Below are positions 22,604-37,600 of a DNA stretch of 64,000 nt, one piece after another. The stretch lies in contig NC_079373.1 of the NCBI RefSeq assembly GCF_021018895.1, forward strand, positions 20,406,501-20,470,500. The letters are read 5' to 3'. Position numbers and translations under genes: made by a program. Under the pieces are notes generated by a model. That model was not told the DNA's origin and made no database searches. It saw nothing but the letters and a program-made list of their open reading frames with translations. Every line of letters begins with the position of its first letter. Position 1 is the stretch's first letter. The DNA is from Seriola aureovittata (taxonomy: Eukaryota; Chordata; Actinopteri; Carangiformes; Carangidae).

Positions 22604-25600
22604 CTTATGTAGGACAAGATTAGAGTCATCTCTGCCCTGAACTGTCTTGAGGTTACCATTGGCAAAGGACTGTTGCCAGTAACTCCACAACTTGCATTGA
22701 GTGAGTGTGTGTGTGGCGGTTACCTGAGGCAAGGCCAGTCCCAGGGCGAGAGCCCCCACCAGTAACAGATGAGACTCGATCCACATCACCGCCCTGTCCG
22801 CACAGCCTACTGGATAGATTGACTTGTTTGCCTCCAGGTAGTTCTGGGTTTGAACCCCAAAACCGCACATGGTGTTAATGACTGTCTGTGTGGCAGATAG
22901 AACAAGGCAAGGAGAGAGAGACAGAGAATATCAGAGTTTAAAGATGACCTTGATTTCCACATAAACCTGAAACACTGGAAGCACTTTCAGAGGATGCTCT
23001 CACAGGCTGCTGTTTCACGTCTTTTGTGATATTTTGCATTCACAAAGATATTAGCTATTGTGACAGCTGAGGGAGAGTTTTGTAGAAGCCTGACAAATAC
23101 AGAAACTTGGAATTAAAGAAAGGAAACAACAAGAGAGCAATACAACTGCATCCATTTGATGTGACAAGGAATACTACTCAAGTAGTCCCTGAAGTAGAAA
23201 TGCAGTTACAGGCTATAAACAGCAGGTTGCAGCACTGCTTAAGCTGTAATAGTGTTTGCAGTAATTAATTGATTTTTTTCACCCATGTCGAAAAAGGTTG
23301 CTGTGATCTGTTTTCTGTGTAGCGTGATGTACAATCAATACTAGTGTGATAGATCTACATGGACTCTTTAGTCTTCTGTCTTCACAAAGACCAGAAGGAA
23401 TTGTAAGTGGTGGCTTTGCAAGCTGCGCAGCTATGTGTCCGCACAGAAGGTAGACAGGCATTTTGTATGTGTTTTTGTGTGAGTGGGAATTTACACATAT
23501 ACTGTAAGCATGCATTCTTATCTGCACACATTTCATTTTTTATGTATGCACAGGCGGCTATGTGTGTGTTGACTGTGAGAAGACAAAGTATCAGAAAATC
23601 TTGATGTAAGAGGACTTGAGTTTTGAAGTAGGGAACTCACCACTGCCAATGCTGCTATAAAGACTGGCCATTTACCAAGGGCGTATATTGGTACAGACGC
23701 AACAACCATACCACCGCTCCAAAACAAAGAGATTGGCTTTTTAATGCTGCCAACCAAACGGTTTATTAACATATAAGATCTTAATTTACATGCAGTAATG
23801 CCCATATGCAAATGTAAAATATGTACATGTGCTGAATTTCCATATATGAAATATATGTACATATGAAGTAAAATCATATACTGTATGTATTTAAAGTATA
23901 GCCTATATATATAAAAATTACATATGAAACCTGTTAGGAACTGGAGCAATATCATATATTGACATATATGTCTAACTAATGGAAACATGTATTTTGGTAA
24001 GTCTGTTTATATTATAGACATATGTTAGATAAGCCTGTCAGTATATATGTTCACATTATATATGTTAATATAAAAGATAGACATGTATATTTAAATTTAA
24101 TAAGAAATTAGGAAGGAAATCGTATAGAAATATATACAAATTTTAATAAGCAGGCTAGTTTTCGATAAAGTTGCATATTTAAAGTTGAATATTTTATAGA
24201 TGTTATACACTTATATCTTCATATATCCAGAGGATTTATATATGTCATACTATATCCTCTTAAAGGTGACACATGTGGTAACATCACTCTTAATTTACGG
24301 ATATAAAAGTCATATACGTGTCATAAGTCATAGTATAGTAAGGTATAAAAACGTCATAGTATAGTTAGGAATAAAAAAGTCAAAGCATAGTAAGGCAAAA
24401 AAACGTCAAAAAACGTCATAGTATATTAAGGCATAAAAACATAAAATAGCGTCATACAAAGATCAAAAAACATCATGGCAGTAATGCTTTATAAAAATAT
24501 AAAAAAAAAGTAAAAAAAAAAAAAAAAAGTCATACAATAGTAAAGCATAAAAATGTCACGGAAAGTAAGAAATGAAAACGTCATAGTATAGTAAAGCATG
24601 AAAAACGTCCAAAAAACGTCATGGTATATTAAGGCCTTCAACATCATAGGTATGAAAACGTTAAAAAAAACGTCATAGTATAGTAAAGCATAAAACGTCA
24701 TACTATACTATGGCACAACACTATGAAAACATGATAGTATAGTAAGACATAATAATGTAAACAAAACGTCATAGTATAGTAAGTGTACTTTACTAAAGCA
24801 TTCAACGTCATAGGCATTAAAAGTTTTTTTAAAAAATGTCAAAAAACATCATGGTGTAGTAAGATGTAAAAAAAGTCAGTATAGTAAGGTAAAAAAAAAC
24901 GTCATACAATAGTAAGGCATAAAAATAGCAAAAGATATCATGGTATAGTGAGGTGTAAAAATAATAAAAAACGTCATGTCATAATAAGGCATGAAACTTC
25001 ATAGTATAGTAAGGCATAAAATCGTCAAAAAACATCATAGTATAGTAAGGCATGAAACGTCATAGTATAGTAAGGCATGAAAAGTCATATTAAGGCATAA
25101 TAATGTCAAAAAACTTCCTAGTATAGTAAGGCATAAAAACGTCAAAAAACATGATAGTATAGTAAGGAATAAAATATCATAGTACAGTAAGGCTTGAAAA
25201 CGTCAAAAAACGTAATCCTATTTTGATGCACAAAAATATCAAAAAACATCATAGTATAGCAGGGCATAAAAATAGAAAAAACCGTCATGTCATAATAAGG
25301 CATAAAACTTCATAGTGTTGTAAAGCATAAAACGTCATAGTATACTAAGGCATGAAAATTTCAAAAAACTTCATATTATATTAAGGCATAACAATGTTGA
25401 AAAACGTCATAGTATAGTAAGGCATAAAAACATCACAAAATGTCATACTATTTTAAAACATAAAAACATCAAAAAATGCCATAGTATTGTAAGGCATGAA
25501 ACGTCATAGTATACTAAGGCATAAAAATGGCAAAAGACGTCATGTCATTATAAGGCCCAAAACGTCATAGTATACTAAGGCATAAAAATGGCAAAAGACG

Positions 25601-28600
25601 TCATGTCATTATAAGGCATAAAACGTCATAGTATACTAAGGCATAAAAACATCACAAAATTTCATACTATTTTAAAGCATAAAAATATTTAAAAAACGTC
25701 ATAGTATAGTAAGGCATAAAATGTCATAGTATACTAAGGCATAAAAATGGCAAAAGACTTCATGTCATAATAAGGCATAAAACGTCATAGTATACTAAGG
25801 CATAAAAACATCAAAAAATTTCATACTATTTTAAAGCATGAAAATATAAAAAACGTCATAGTATAGTAAGGCATAAAACTGCATAGTATACTAAGGCATA
25901 AAAATGGCAAAAGACGTCATGTCATAATAAGGCATAAAATGTCATAGTATACTATGGCATAAAAATGGCAAAAGACTTCATGTCATAATAAGGCATAAAA
26001 CTTTATAGTATACTAAGGCATAAAAACATCAAAAAATGTCATACTATTTTAAAGCATGAAAATATAAAAAATCGTCATTGTATAGTAAGGCATAAAACGT
26101 CATAGTATACTAAGGCATAAAAATGGCAAAAGACGTCATGTCATGATAAGGCATAAAACGTCATAGTATACTAAGGCATAAAAACGTGAAAAAATGTCAT
26201 ACTATTTTAAAGCATTAAAATATAAAAAAAACGTCATAGTATAGTAAGGCATAAAAACGTTGCAAAACGTCATGCGATTTTAATGCGTAAAATTTATAAA
26301 AAGAAAACATCATAGTATAGTAAGGCAAAAAACATCATACTATAGTAAGGCATGAAAATTTCAAAAAACGTCATATTATATTAAGGCATAAAAATGTTAA
26401 AAACCGTCATATTATAGTAAGGCATAAAAACATCAAAAAATGTCACGTGATTTTAAGGCATGAAAATATAAAAAACATCATCGTATTGTTAAGCATGAAA
26501 CGTCATAGTATACTAAGGCATAAAAATGGCAAAAGATGTCATGTCATTATAAGGCATAAAAAGTCATAGTATACTAAGGCATAAAATCATCACAAAATTT
26601 CATATCATATTAAGGCATAAGGAAGACTAAAAACCTCATAGTATAGTAAGGCATTAAACGTCATAGTATACTAAGGCATAAAAACATCAAAAAATTTCAT
26701 ACTATTTTAAAGCATAAAAATATAAAAAAAAACGTCTTAGTATACTAAGGCATAAAAATGTAAAAAAAATGTCATACTATTTTAAAGCATAAGAATATAA
26801 AAAAAACGTCATAGTATACTAAGGCATAAAAATGTAAAAAAATTTCATACTATTTTAAAGCATAAGAATATAAAAAAAACGTCATAGTATAGTAAGGCAT
26901 AAAACGTCATAGTATACTAAGGCATAAAAATGGCAAAAAAACTTCATATTATATTAAGGCATAAAAATGTTGAAAAACGTCATAGTATAGTAAGTCATAA
27001 AAACATCACAAAATGTCACGTGATTTTAAGTCATGAAAATATAAAAAACATCATAGTATTGTAAGGCATGAAACGTCATAGTATACTAAGGCATAAGAAT
27101 GGCAAAAGACGTCATGTCATAATAAGGCATAAAACATCATAGTATACTAAGGCATAAAAACATGAAAAAATGTCATACTATTTTTAAGTATAAAAATATG
27201 AAAAAAACGTCATAGTATAGTAAGGCATAAAACGTCATAGTATACTAAGGCATAAAAATGGCAAAAGACGTCATGTCATAATAAGGCATAAAACGTCATA
27301 GTATACTAAGGCATAAAAACATCAAAAAATGTCACGTTATTTTAAGGCATGAAAATATAAAAAAAAGTCAAAGTATAGTAAGGCATAAAACGTTGAAAAA
27401 CGTCTTGCGATGTTAATGCGTGAAATTCATTAAAAAAAACATCATAGTATAGTAAGGCATAAAAATGTAAAAAAATTTCATACTATTTTAAAGCATAAGA
27501 ATATAAAAAAAACGTCATAGTATAGTAAGGCATAAAACGTCATAGTATACTAAGGCATAAAAATGGCAAAAAAACTTCATATTATATTAAGGCATAAAAA
27601 TGTTGAAAAACGTCATAGTATAGTAAGTCATAAAAACATCACAAAATGTCACGTGATTTTAAGTCATGAAAATATAAAAAACATCATAGTATTGTAAGGC
27701 ATGAAACGTCATAGTATACTAAGGCATAAGAATGGCAAAAGACGTCATGTCATAATAAGGCATAAAACATCATAGTATACTAAGGCATAAAAACATGAAA
27801 AAATGTCATACTATTTTAAAGCATAAAAATATAAAAAAAACGTCATAGTATAGTAAGGCATAAAACGTCATAGTATACTAAGGCATAAAAATGGCAAAAG
27901 ACGTCATGTCATAATAAGGCATAAAACGTCATAGTATACTAAGGCATAAAAACATCAAAAAATGTCACGTTATTTTAAGGCATGAAAATATAAAAAAAAG
28001 TCAAAGTATAGTAAGGCATAAAACGTTGAAAAACGTCTTGCGATGTTAATGCGTGAAATTCATTAAAAATAACATCACAGTATAGTAAGGCATGAAAATT
28101 TCAAAAAATGTCATATTGTATTAAGGCATAAGAATGTTGAAAAACGTCATAGTATAGTAAGGCATAAAAACATCACAAAATGTCATACTATTTTAAGGCA
28201 TAAAAACATCAAAAAATGCCATAGTATTGTAAGGCATGAAACATCATAGTATACTAAGGCATAAAAATGGCAAAAGATGTCATGTTATTATTAGGCATAA
28301 AACATCATAGTATACTAAGGCATAAAAACATGAAAAAATTTCACACTATTTTAAAGCATGAAAATATGAAAAAACGTCATAGTATAGTAAGGCATAAAAT
28401 GTTGAAAAACGTCTTGCGATGTTAATGCGTGAAATTCATTAAAAATAACATCACAGTATAGTAAGGCATGAAAATTTCAAAAAATGTCATATTGTATTAA
28501 GGCATAAGAATGTTGAAAAACGTCATAGTATAGTAAGGCATAAAAACATCACAAAATGTCATACTATTTTAAGGGATAAAAACATCAAAAAATGCCATAG

Positions 28601-31600
28601 TATTGTAAGGCATGAAACATCATAGTATACTAAGGCATAAAAATGGCAAAAGACGTCATGTCATTATAAGGCATAAAACGTAATAGTATAGTAAGGCATG
28701 AAAATGTCAAAAAACTTCATATTATATTAAGGCATAAAAATGTTGAAAAACGTCATAGTATAGTAAGGCATAAAACGTCATAGTATACTAAGGCATAAAA
28801 ATGGCAAAAGACGTCATGTCATAATAAGGCATAAAACGTCATAGTATACTAAGGCATAAAAACATCAAAAAACTTCATATTATATTAAGGCATAAAAATT
28901 TTGAAAAACGTCATAGTATAGTAATGCATAAAACGTCATAGTATACTAAGGCATAAAAATGGCAAAAGACGTCATGTCATAATAAGGCATGAAACGTCAT
29001 AAAATACTAAGGTATAAAAACGTGAAAAAATGTCATACTATTTTAAAGCATAAAAATATAAAAAAACGTCATAGTATAGTAAGGCATAAAAATGTTGAAA
29101 AACGTCATAGTATAGTAAGGCATAAAACGTCATAGTATACTAAGGCATAAAAATGGCAAAAGACGTCATGTCATAATAAGGCATAAAACGTCATAGTATA
29201 CTAAGGCATAAAAACGTGAAAAAATGTCATCCTATTTTAAAGCATAAAAATATAAAAAAACGTCATGTCATAATAAGGCATAAAATGTCATAGTATACTA
29301 AGGCATAAAAACATGAAAAAATGTCACGTGATGTTAAGGCATGAAAATATAAAAAAACATCATAGTATTGTAAGGCATAAAACATCATAGTATACTAAGG
29401 CATAAAAATGGCAAAAGATGTCATGTCATAATAAGGCATAAAACGTCATAGTATACTAAGGCATAAAAACATGAAAAAATTTCATACTATTTTAACGTAT
29501 AAAAATATGAAAAAAACTTCATACTATAGTAAGGCATAAAACGTCATAGTATACTAAGGCATAAAAATGGCAAAAGAAGTCATGTCATAATAAGGCATAA
29601 AACGTCATAGTATACTAAGGCATAAAAACATCAAAAAATGTCACGTTATTTTAAGGCATGAAAATATAAAAAAACTTCATAGTATAGTAAGGCATAAAAG
29701 GTCATAGTATACTAGGGCATAAAAACATGAAAAAATTTCACACTATTTTAGAGCATAAAAATATAAAAAAATGTCATAGTATAGTAAGGCATAAAATGTC
29801 ATAGTATACTAAGGCATGAAAATGGAAAAAGACGTCATAGTATAATAAGGCATAAAACGTCATAGTATACTAAGGCATAAAAATGTGAAAAAATGTCATA
29901 CTATTTTAAAGCATAAAAATATAAAAAAAACCTTATAGTATAGTAAGGCATAAAACGTCATAGTATACTAAGGCATAAAAATGGCAAAAGATGACATGTC
30001 ATAATAAGGCATAAAACGTCATAGTATACTAAGGCATAAAAACATCACAAAATTTCATACTATTTTAAAGCATAAAAATATTTAAAAAACGTCATAGTAT
30101 AGTAAGGCATAAAACATCATAGTATACTAAGGCATAAAAACATGAAAAAATTTCACACTATTTTAAAGAATGAAAATATGACAAAACGTCATAGTATAGT
30201 ATGGCATAAAACGTCATAGTATAGCAAGGCATGAAAATTTCAAAAAACCTCATATTATATTAAGGCATAAAAATGTTGAAAAACATCATAGTATAGTAAG
30301 GCATAAAAACATCACAAAATGTCATCTTATTTTAAAGCATAAAAACATCAAAAAATGCCATAGTATTGTAAGGCATGAAACATCATAGTATACAACGGCA
30401 TAAAAATGACAAAAGATGTCATGTCATTATAAGGCATAAAACATCATAGTATACTAAGCCATAAAAACATGAAAAAATTTCACACTATTTTAAAGCATAA
30501 AATTATGAAAAAAAACATCATAGTATAGTAAGGCATAAAACGTCATAGTATACTGAGGCATAAAAATGGCAAAAGACGTCATGTCATAATAAGGCATAAA
30601 ATGTCATAGTATACTAAGGCATAAAAACATGAAAAAATGTCACGTGATTTTAAGGCATGAAAATATACAAAAACATCATAGTATAGTAAGGCATGAAACG
30701 TCATAGTATACTAAGGCATAGAAATGGCAAAATATGTCATGTCATTATAAGGCCCAGAACGTCATAGTATACTAAGGCATAAAAACATCAAAAAATGTCA
30801 TACTACTTTGAAGTAAAAAAATATTAAAAAACGTCATAGTATAACGAGGCATAAAACGTCATACTATAGTAAGGCATGAAAATGTCAAAAAAACTTCATA
30901 TTATAGTAAGGCATAAAAATGTTGAAAAACGTCATAGTATAGTAAGGCATAAAACGTCATAGTATACTAAGGCATAAAAATGGCAAAAGACGTCATGTCA
31001 TAATAAGGCATAAAACGTCATAGTATACTAAGGCATAAAAATATCAAAAAATGTCACGTTATTTTAAAGCATGAAAATATACAAAAACATCATAGTATTG
31101 TAAGGCATAAAACGTCATAGTATACTAAGGCATAAAAATGGCAAAAGATGTCATGTCATTATAAGGCATAAAACATCATAGTATACTAAGGCATAAAAAC
31201 ATGAAACAATTTCACACTATTTTAAAGAATGAAAATATGACAAAACGTCATAGTAGAGCATGGCATAAAACGTCATAGTATAGTAAAGCATGAAAATTTC
31301 AAAAAACTTCATATTATATTAAGGCATAAAAATTTTGAAAAACGTCAAAGTATAGTAAGGCATAAAAACATCACAAAATGTCATACTATTTTAAAGCATA
31401 AAAACATCAAAAAATGCCATAGTATTGTAAGGCATGAAACATCATAGTATACAACGGCATAAAAATGACAAAAGATGTCATGTCATTATAAGGCATAAAA
31501 CATCATAGTATACTAAGGCATAAAAACATGAAAAAATTTCACACTATTTTAAAGCATAAAAATATGAAAAAAACATCATAGTATTGTAAGGCATAAAATG

Positions 31601-34600
31601 TCATAGTATACTAAGGCATAAAAACATGAAAAAATTTCATACTATTTTAAAGTATAAAAATATGAAAAACACGTCATAGTATAGTAAGGCATAAAACGTC
31701 ATAGTATACTAAGGCATGAAAATGGCAAAAGACGTCATGTCATTATAAGGCATAAAACGTCATAGTATACTAAGGCATAAAAATATGAAAAAATTTCACA
31801 CTATTTTAAAGAATGAAAATATGACAAAACGTCATAGTAGAGCATGGCATAAAACTTCATAGTATAGTAAAGCATGAAAATTTCAAAAAACTTCATATTA
31901 TATTAAGGCATAAAAATGGCAAAAGACGTCATGTCATAATAAGGCATAAAACGTCATAGTATACTAAGGCATAAAAACATGAAAAAATGTCATGTGATTT
32001 TAAGGCATGAAAATATACAAAAACATCATAGTATTGTAAGGCATGAAACGTCATAGTATAGTAAGGCATAAAAACGTTGAAAAATGTCATGCGATGTTAA
32101 TGCGTGAAATTTATTAAAAAAACATAGTATAGTAAGGCGTAAAAACATGAAAAAATGTCATACTATTTTTAAGTATAAAAATATGAAAAAAATGCCATAG
32201 TATTGTAAGGCATGAAACATCATAGTATACTAAGGCATAAAAACATGAAAAAATGTCATACTATTTTAAAGCATAAAAAAATATAAAAAAACGTCATAGT
32301 ATATTAAGGCATAAAATGTCATAGTATACTAAGGCATGAAAATGGAAAAAGACGTCATAGTATAATAAGGCATAAAACGTCATAGTATACTAAGGCATAA
32401 AAACGTGAAAAAATGTCATACTATTTTAAAGCATAAAAATATAAAAAAACGTCATGTCATAATAAGGCATAAAACGTCATAGTATACTAAGGCATAAAAA
32501 CATGAAAAAATGTCACGTGATTTTAAGGCATGAAAACATACAAAAACATCATAGTATTGTAAGGCATGAAACGTCATAGTATACTAAGGCATAGAAATGG
32601 CAAAATATGTCATGTCATTATAAGGCCCAGAACGTCATAGTATACTAAGGCATAAAAACATCAAAAAATGTCATACTATTTTGAAGTAAAAAAATATTAA
32701 AAAACGTCATAGTATAACGAGGCATAAAACGTCATAGTATAGTAAGGCATGAAAATGTCAAAAAATGTCACATTATTTTAAGGCATGAAAATATAAAAAA
32801 ACTTCATAGTATAGTAAGGCATAAAACGTCATAGTATACTAAGGCATGAAAATGGCAAAAGACGTCATGTCATTATAAGGCATAAAACGTCATAGTATAC
32901 TAAGGCATAAAAATATGAAAAAATTTCACACTATTTTAAAGAATGAAAATATGACAAAACGTCATAGTAGAGCATGGCATAAAACTTCATAGTATAGTAA
33001 AGCATGAAAATTTCAAAAAACTTCATATTATATTAAGGCATAAAAATTTTGAAAAACGTCATAGTATAGTAAGGCATAAAACGTCATAGTATACTAAGGC
33101 ATAAAAACATGAAGAAATGTCACGTGATTTTAAGGCATGAAAATATAAAAAAACATCATAGTATTGTAAGGCATGAAACATCATAGTAAACTAAGGCATA
33201 AAATTGGCAAAAGATGTCATGTCATAATAAGGCATAAAACGTCATAGTATACTAAGGCATAAAAACATGAAAAAATTTCACACTATTTCAAAGCATAAAA
33301 ATATAAAAAAAACGTCATAGTATAGTAAGGCATAAAAACGTTGAAAAATGTCATGCGATGTTAATGCGTGAAATTTATTAAAAAAACATCATAGTATAGT
33401 AAGGCTTAAAAACATGAAAAAATGTCATACTATTTTAAGGCATAAAAACATCAAAAAAATGCCATAGTATTGTAAGGCATGAAACATCATAGTATACTAA
33501 GGCATAAAAACATGAAAAAATGTCATACTATTTTAAAGCATAAAAATATAAAAAAACGTCATAGTATAGTAAGGCATAAAATGTCATAGTATACTAAGGC
33601 ATGAAAATGGAAAAAGACGTCATGTCATTATAAGGCATAAAACGTCATAGTATACTAAGGCATAAAAACGTGAAAAAATGTCATACTATTTTAAAGCATA
33701 AAAATATAAAAAAACGTCATGTCATAATAAGGCATAAAACGTCACAGTATACTAAGGCATAAAAACATGAAAAAATGTCACGTGATTTTAAGGCATGAAA
33801 ACATACAAAAACATCATAGTATTGTAAGGCATGAAACGTCATAGTATATTAAGGCATAGAAATGGCAAAATATGTCATGTCATTATAAGGCCCAGAACGT
33901 CATAGTATACTAAGGCATAAAAACATCAAAAAATGTCATACTATTTTGAAGTAAAAAAATATTAAAAAACGTCATAGTATAATGAGGCATAAAACGTCAT
34001 AGTATAGTAAGGCATGAAAATGTCAAAAAATGTCACATTATTTTAAGGCATGAAAATTTAAAAAAACATCATAGTATTGTAAGGCATAAAACATCATAGT
34101 ATACTAAGGCATAAAAATGGCAAAAGATGTTATGTCATAATAAGGCATAAAACGTCATAGTATACTAAGTCATAAAAATATGAAAAAATTTCACACTATT
34201 TTAAAGAATGAAAATATGACAAAACGTCATAGTAGAGCATGGCATAAAACGTCATAGTATAGTAAAGCATGAAAATTTCAAAAAACTTCATATTATATTA
34301 AGGCATAAAAATTTTGAAAAACGTCATAGTATAGTAAGGCATAAAAACATCACAAAATGTCATACTATTTTAAAGCATAAAAACATCAAAAAATGCCATA
34401 GTATTGTAAGGCATGAAACATCATAGTATACAACGGCATAAAAATGACAAAAGATGTCATGTCATTATAAGGCATAAAACATCATAGTATACTAAGCCAT
34501 AAAAACATGAAAAAATTTCACACTATTTTAAAGCATAAAAATATGAAAAAAACGTCATAGTATAGTAAGGCATAAAATGTCATAGTATACTAAGGCATGA

Positions 34601-37600
34601 AAATGGAAAAAGACGTCATAGTATAATAAGGCATAAAACGTCATAGTATACTAAGGCATAAAAATGTGAAAAAATGTCATACTATTTTAAAGCATAAAAA
34701 TATAAAAAAAACCTTATAGTATAGTAAGGCATAAAACGTCATAGTATACTAAGGCATAAAAACATGAAAAAATTACATACTATTTTGAAGTAAAAAAATA
34801 TTAAAAAACGTCATAGTATAACGAGGCATAAAAGGTCATACTATAGTAAGGCATGAAAATGTCAAAAAACTTCATATTATATTAAGGCATAAAAATGTTG
34901 AAAAACGTCATAGTATAGTAAGGCATAAAACGTCATAGTATACTAAGGCATACAAATGGCAAAAGATGTCATGTCATTATAAGGCATAAAACATCATAGT
35001 ATACTAAGGCATAAAAACATGAAAAAATGTCACGTGATTTTAAAGCATGAAAATATACAAAAACATCATAGTATTGTAAGGCATAAAATGTCATAGTATA
35101 CTAAGGCATAAAAACATGAAAAAATTTCATACTATTTTAAAGTATAAAAATATGAAAAAAACGTCATAGTATAGTAAGGCATAAAACGTCATAGTATACT
35201 AAGGCATGAAAATGGCAAAAGACGTCATGTCATTATAAGGCATAAAACGTCATAGTATACTAAGGCATAAAAACGTTGAAAAATGTCATGCGATGTTAAT
35301 GCGTGAAATTTATTAAAAAAACATCATAGTATAGTAAGGCTTAAAAACATTACAAAATGTCATACTATTTTAAGGCATAAAAACATCAAAAAATTTCACA
35401 CTATTTTAAAGCATAAAAATATTAAAAAAACGTCATAGTATAGTAAGGCATAAAAACGTTGAAAAATGTCATGCGATGTTAATGCGTGAAATTTATTAAA
35501 AAAACATCATAGTATAGTAAGGCTTAAAAACATTACAAAATGTCATACTATTTTAAGGCATAAAAACATCAAAAAATGCCATATTATTGTAAGGCATGAA
35601 ACATCATAGTATACTAAGGCATAAAAACATGAAAAAATGTCATACTATTTTAAAGCATAAAAATATAAAAAAACGTCATAGTATAGTAAGGCATAAAATG
35701 TCATACTATTTTAAAGCATAAAAATATAAAAAAACGTCATGTCATAATAAGGCATAAAACGTCATAGTATACTAAGGCATAAAAACATGAAAAAATTTCA
35801 CACTATTTTAAAGAATGAAAATATGACAAAACGTCATAGTATAGTATGGCATAAAACGTCATAGTATAGTAAGGCATGAAAATTTCAAAAAACCTCATAT
35901 TATATTAAGGCATAAAAATGTTGAAAAACGTCATAGTATAGTAAGGCATAAAAACATCACAAAATGTCATAGTATTGTAAGGCATGAAACATCATAGTAT
36001 ACAACGGCATAAAAATGACAAAAGATGTCATGTCATTATAAGGCATAAACATCATAGTATACTAAGCCATAAAAACATGAAAAAATTTCACACTATTTTA
36101 AAGCATAAAAATATGAAAATAACATCATAGTATAGTAAGGCATAAAACGTCATAGTATACTAAGGCATAAAAATGGCAAAAGACGTCATGTCATAATAAG
36201 GCATAAAATGTCATAGTATACTAAGGCATAAAAACATGAAAAAATGTCACGTTATTTTAAGGCATGAAAATATACAAAAACATCATAGTATAGTAAGGCA
36301 TGAAACGTCATAGTATACTAAGCATAAAAACATGAAAAAATTTCACACTATTTCAAAGCATAAAAATATGAAAAAAACGTCATAGTATAGTAAGGCATAA
36401 AATGTCATAGTATACTAAGGCATGAAAATGGAAAAAGACGTCATAGTATAATAAGGCATAAAAACATCATAGTATACTAAGGCATAAAAATGTGAAAAAA
36501 TGTCATACTATTTTAAAGCATAAAAATATAAAAAAAACCTTATAGTATAGTAAGGCATAAAACGTCATAGTATACTAAGGCATAAAAACATGAAAAAATT
36601 TCATACTATTTTAACGTATAAAAATATGAAAAAAACTTCATACTATAGTAAGGCATAAAACGTCATAGTATACTAAGGCATAAAAATGGCAAAAGAAGTC
36701 ATGTCATAATAAGGCATAAAACGTCATAGTATACTAAGGCATAAAAACATGAAAAAATGTCACGTTATTTTAAGGCATGAAAATATACAAAAACATCATA
36801 GTATAGTAAGGCATGAAACGTCATAGTATACTAAGGCATAGAAATGGCAAAATATGTCATGTCATTATAAGGCAAAAAACGTCATAGTATACTAAGGCAT
36901 AAAAACATCAAAAAATGACATACTATTTTGAAGTAAAAAAATATTAAAAAACGTCATAGTATAACGAGGCATAAAAGGTCATACTATAGTAAGGCATGAA
37001 AATGTCAAAAAACTTCATATTATATTAAGGCATAAAAATGTTGAAAAACGTCATAGTATAGTAAGGCATAAAACGTCATAGTATACTAAGGCATAAAAAT
37101 GGCAAAAGATGTCATGTCATTATAAGGCATAAAACGTCATAGTATACTAAGGCATAAAAACATGAAAAAATTTCACACTATTTTAAAGAATGAAAATATG
37201 ACAAAACGTCATAGTATAGTATGGCATAAAACGTCATAGTATAGTAAGGCATGAAAATTTCAAAAAACCTCATATTATATTAAGGCATAAAAATGTTGAA
37301 AAACGTCATAGTATAGTAAGGCATAAAAACATCACAAAATGTCATAGTATTGTAAGGCATGAAACATCATAGTATACAACGGCATAAAAATGACAAAAGA
37401 TGTCATGTCATTATAAGGCATAAACATCATAGTATACTAAGCCATAAAAACATGAAAAAATTTCACACTATTTTAAAGCATAAAAATATGAAAATAACAT
37501 CATAGTATAGTAAGGCATAAAACGTCATAGTATACTAAGGCATAAAAATGGCAAAAGACGTCATGTCATAATAAGGCATAAAAATGGCAAAAGACGTCAT

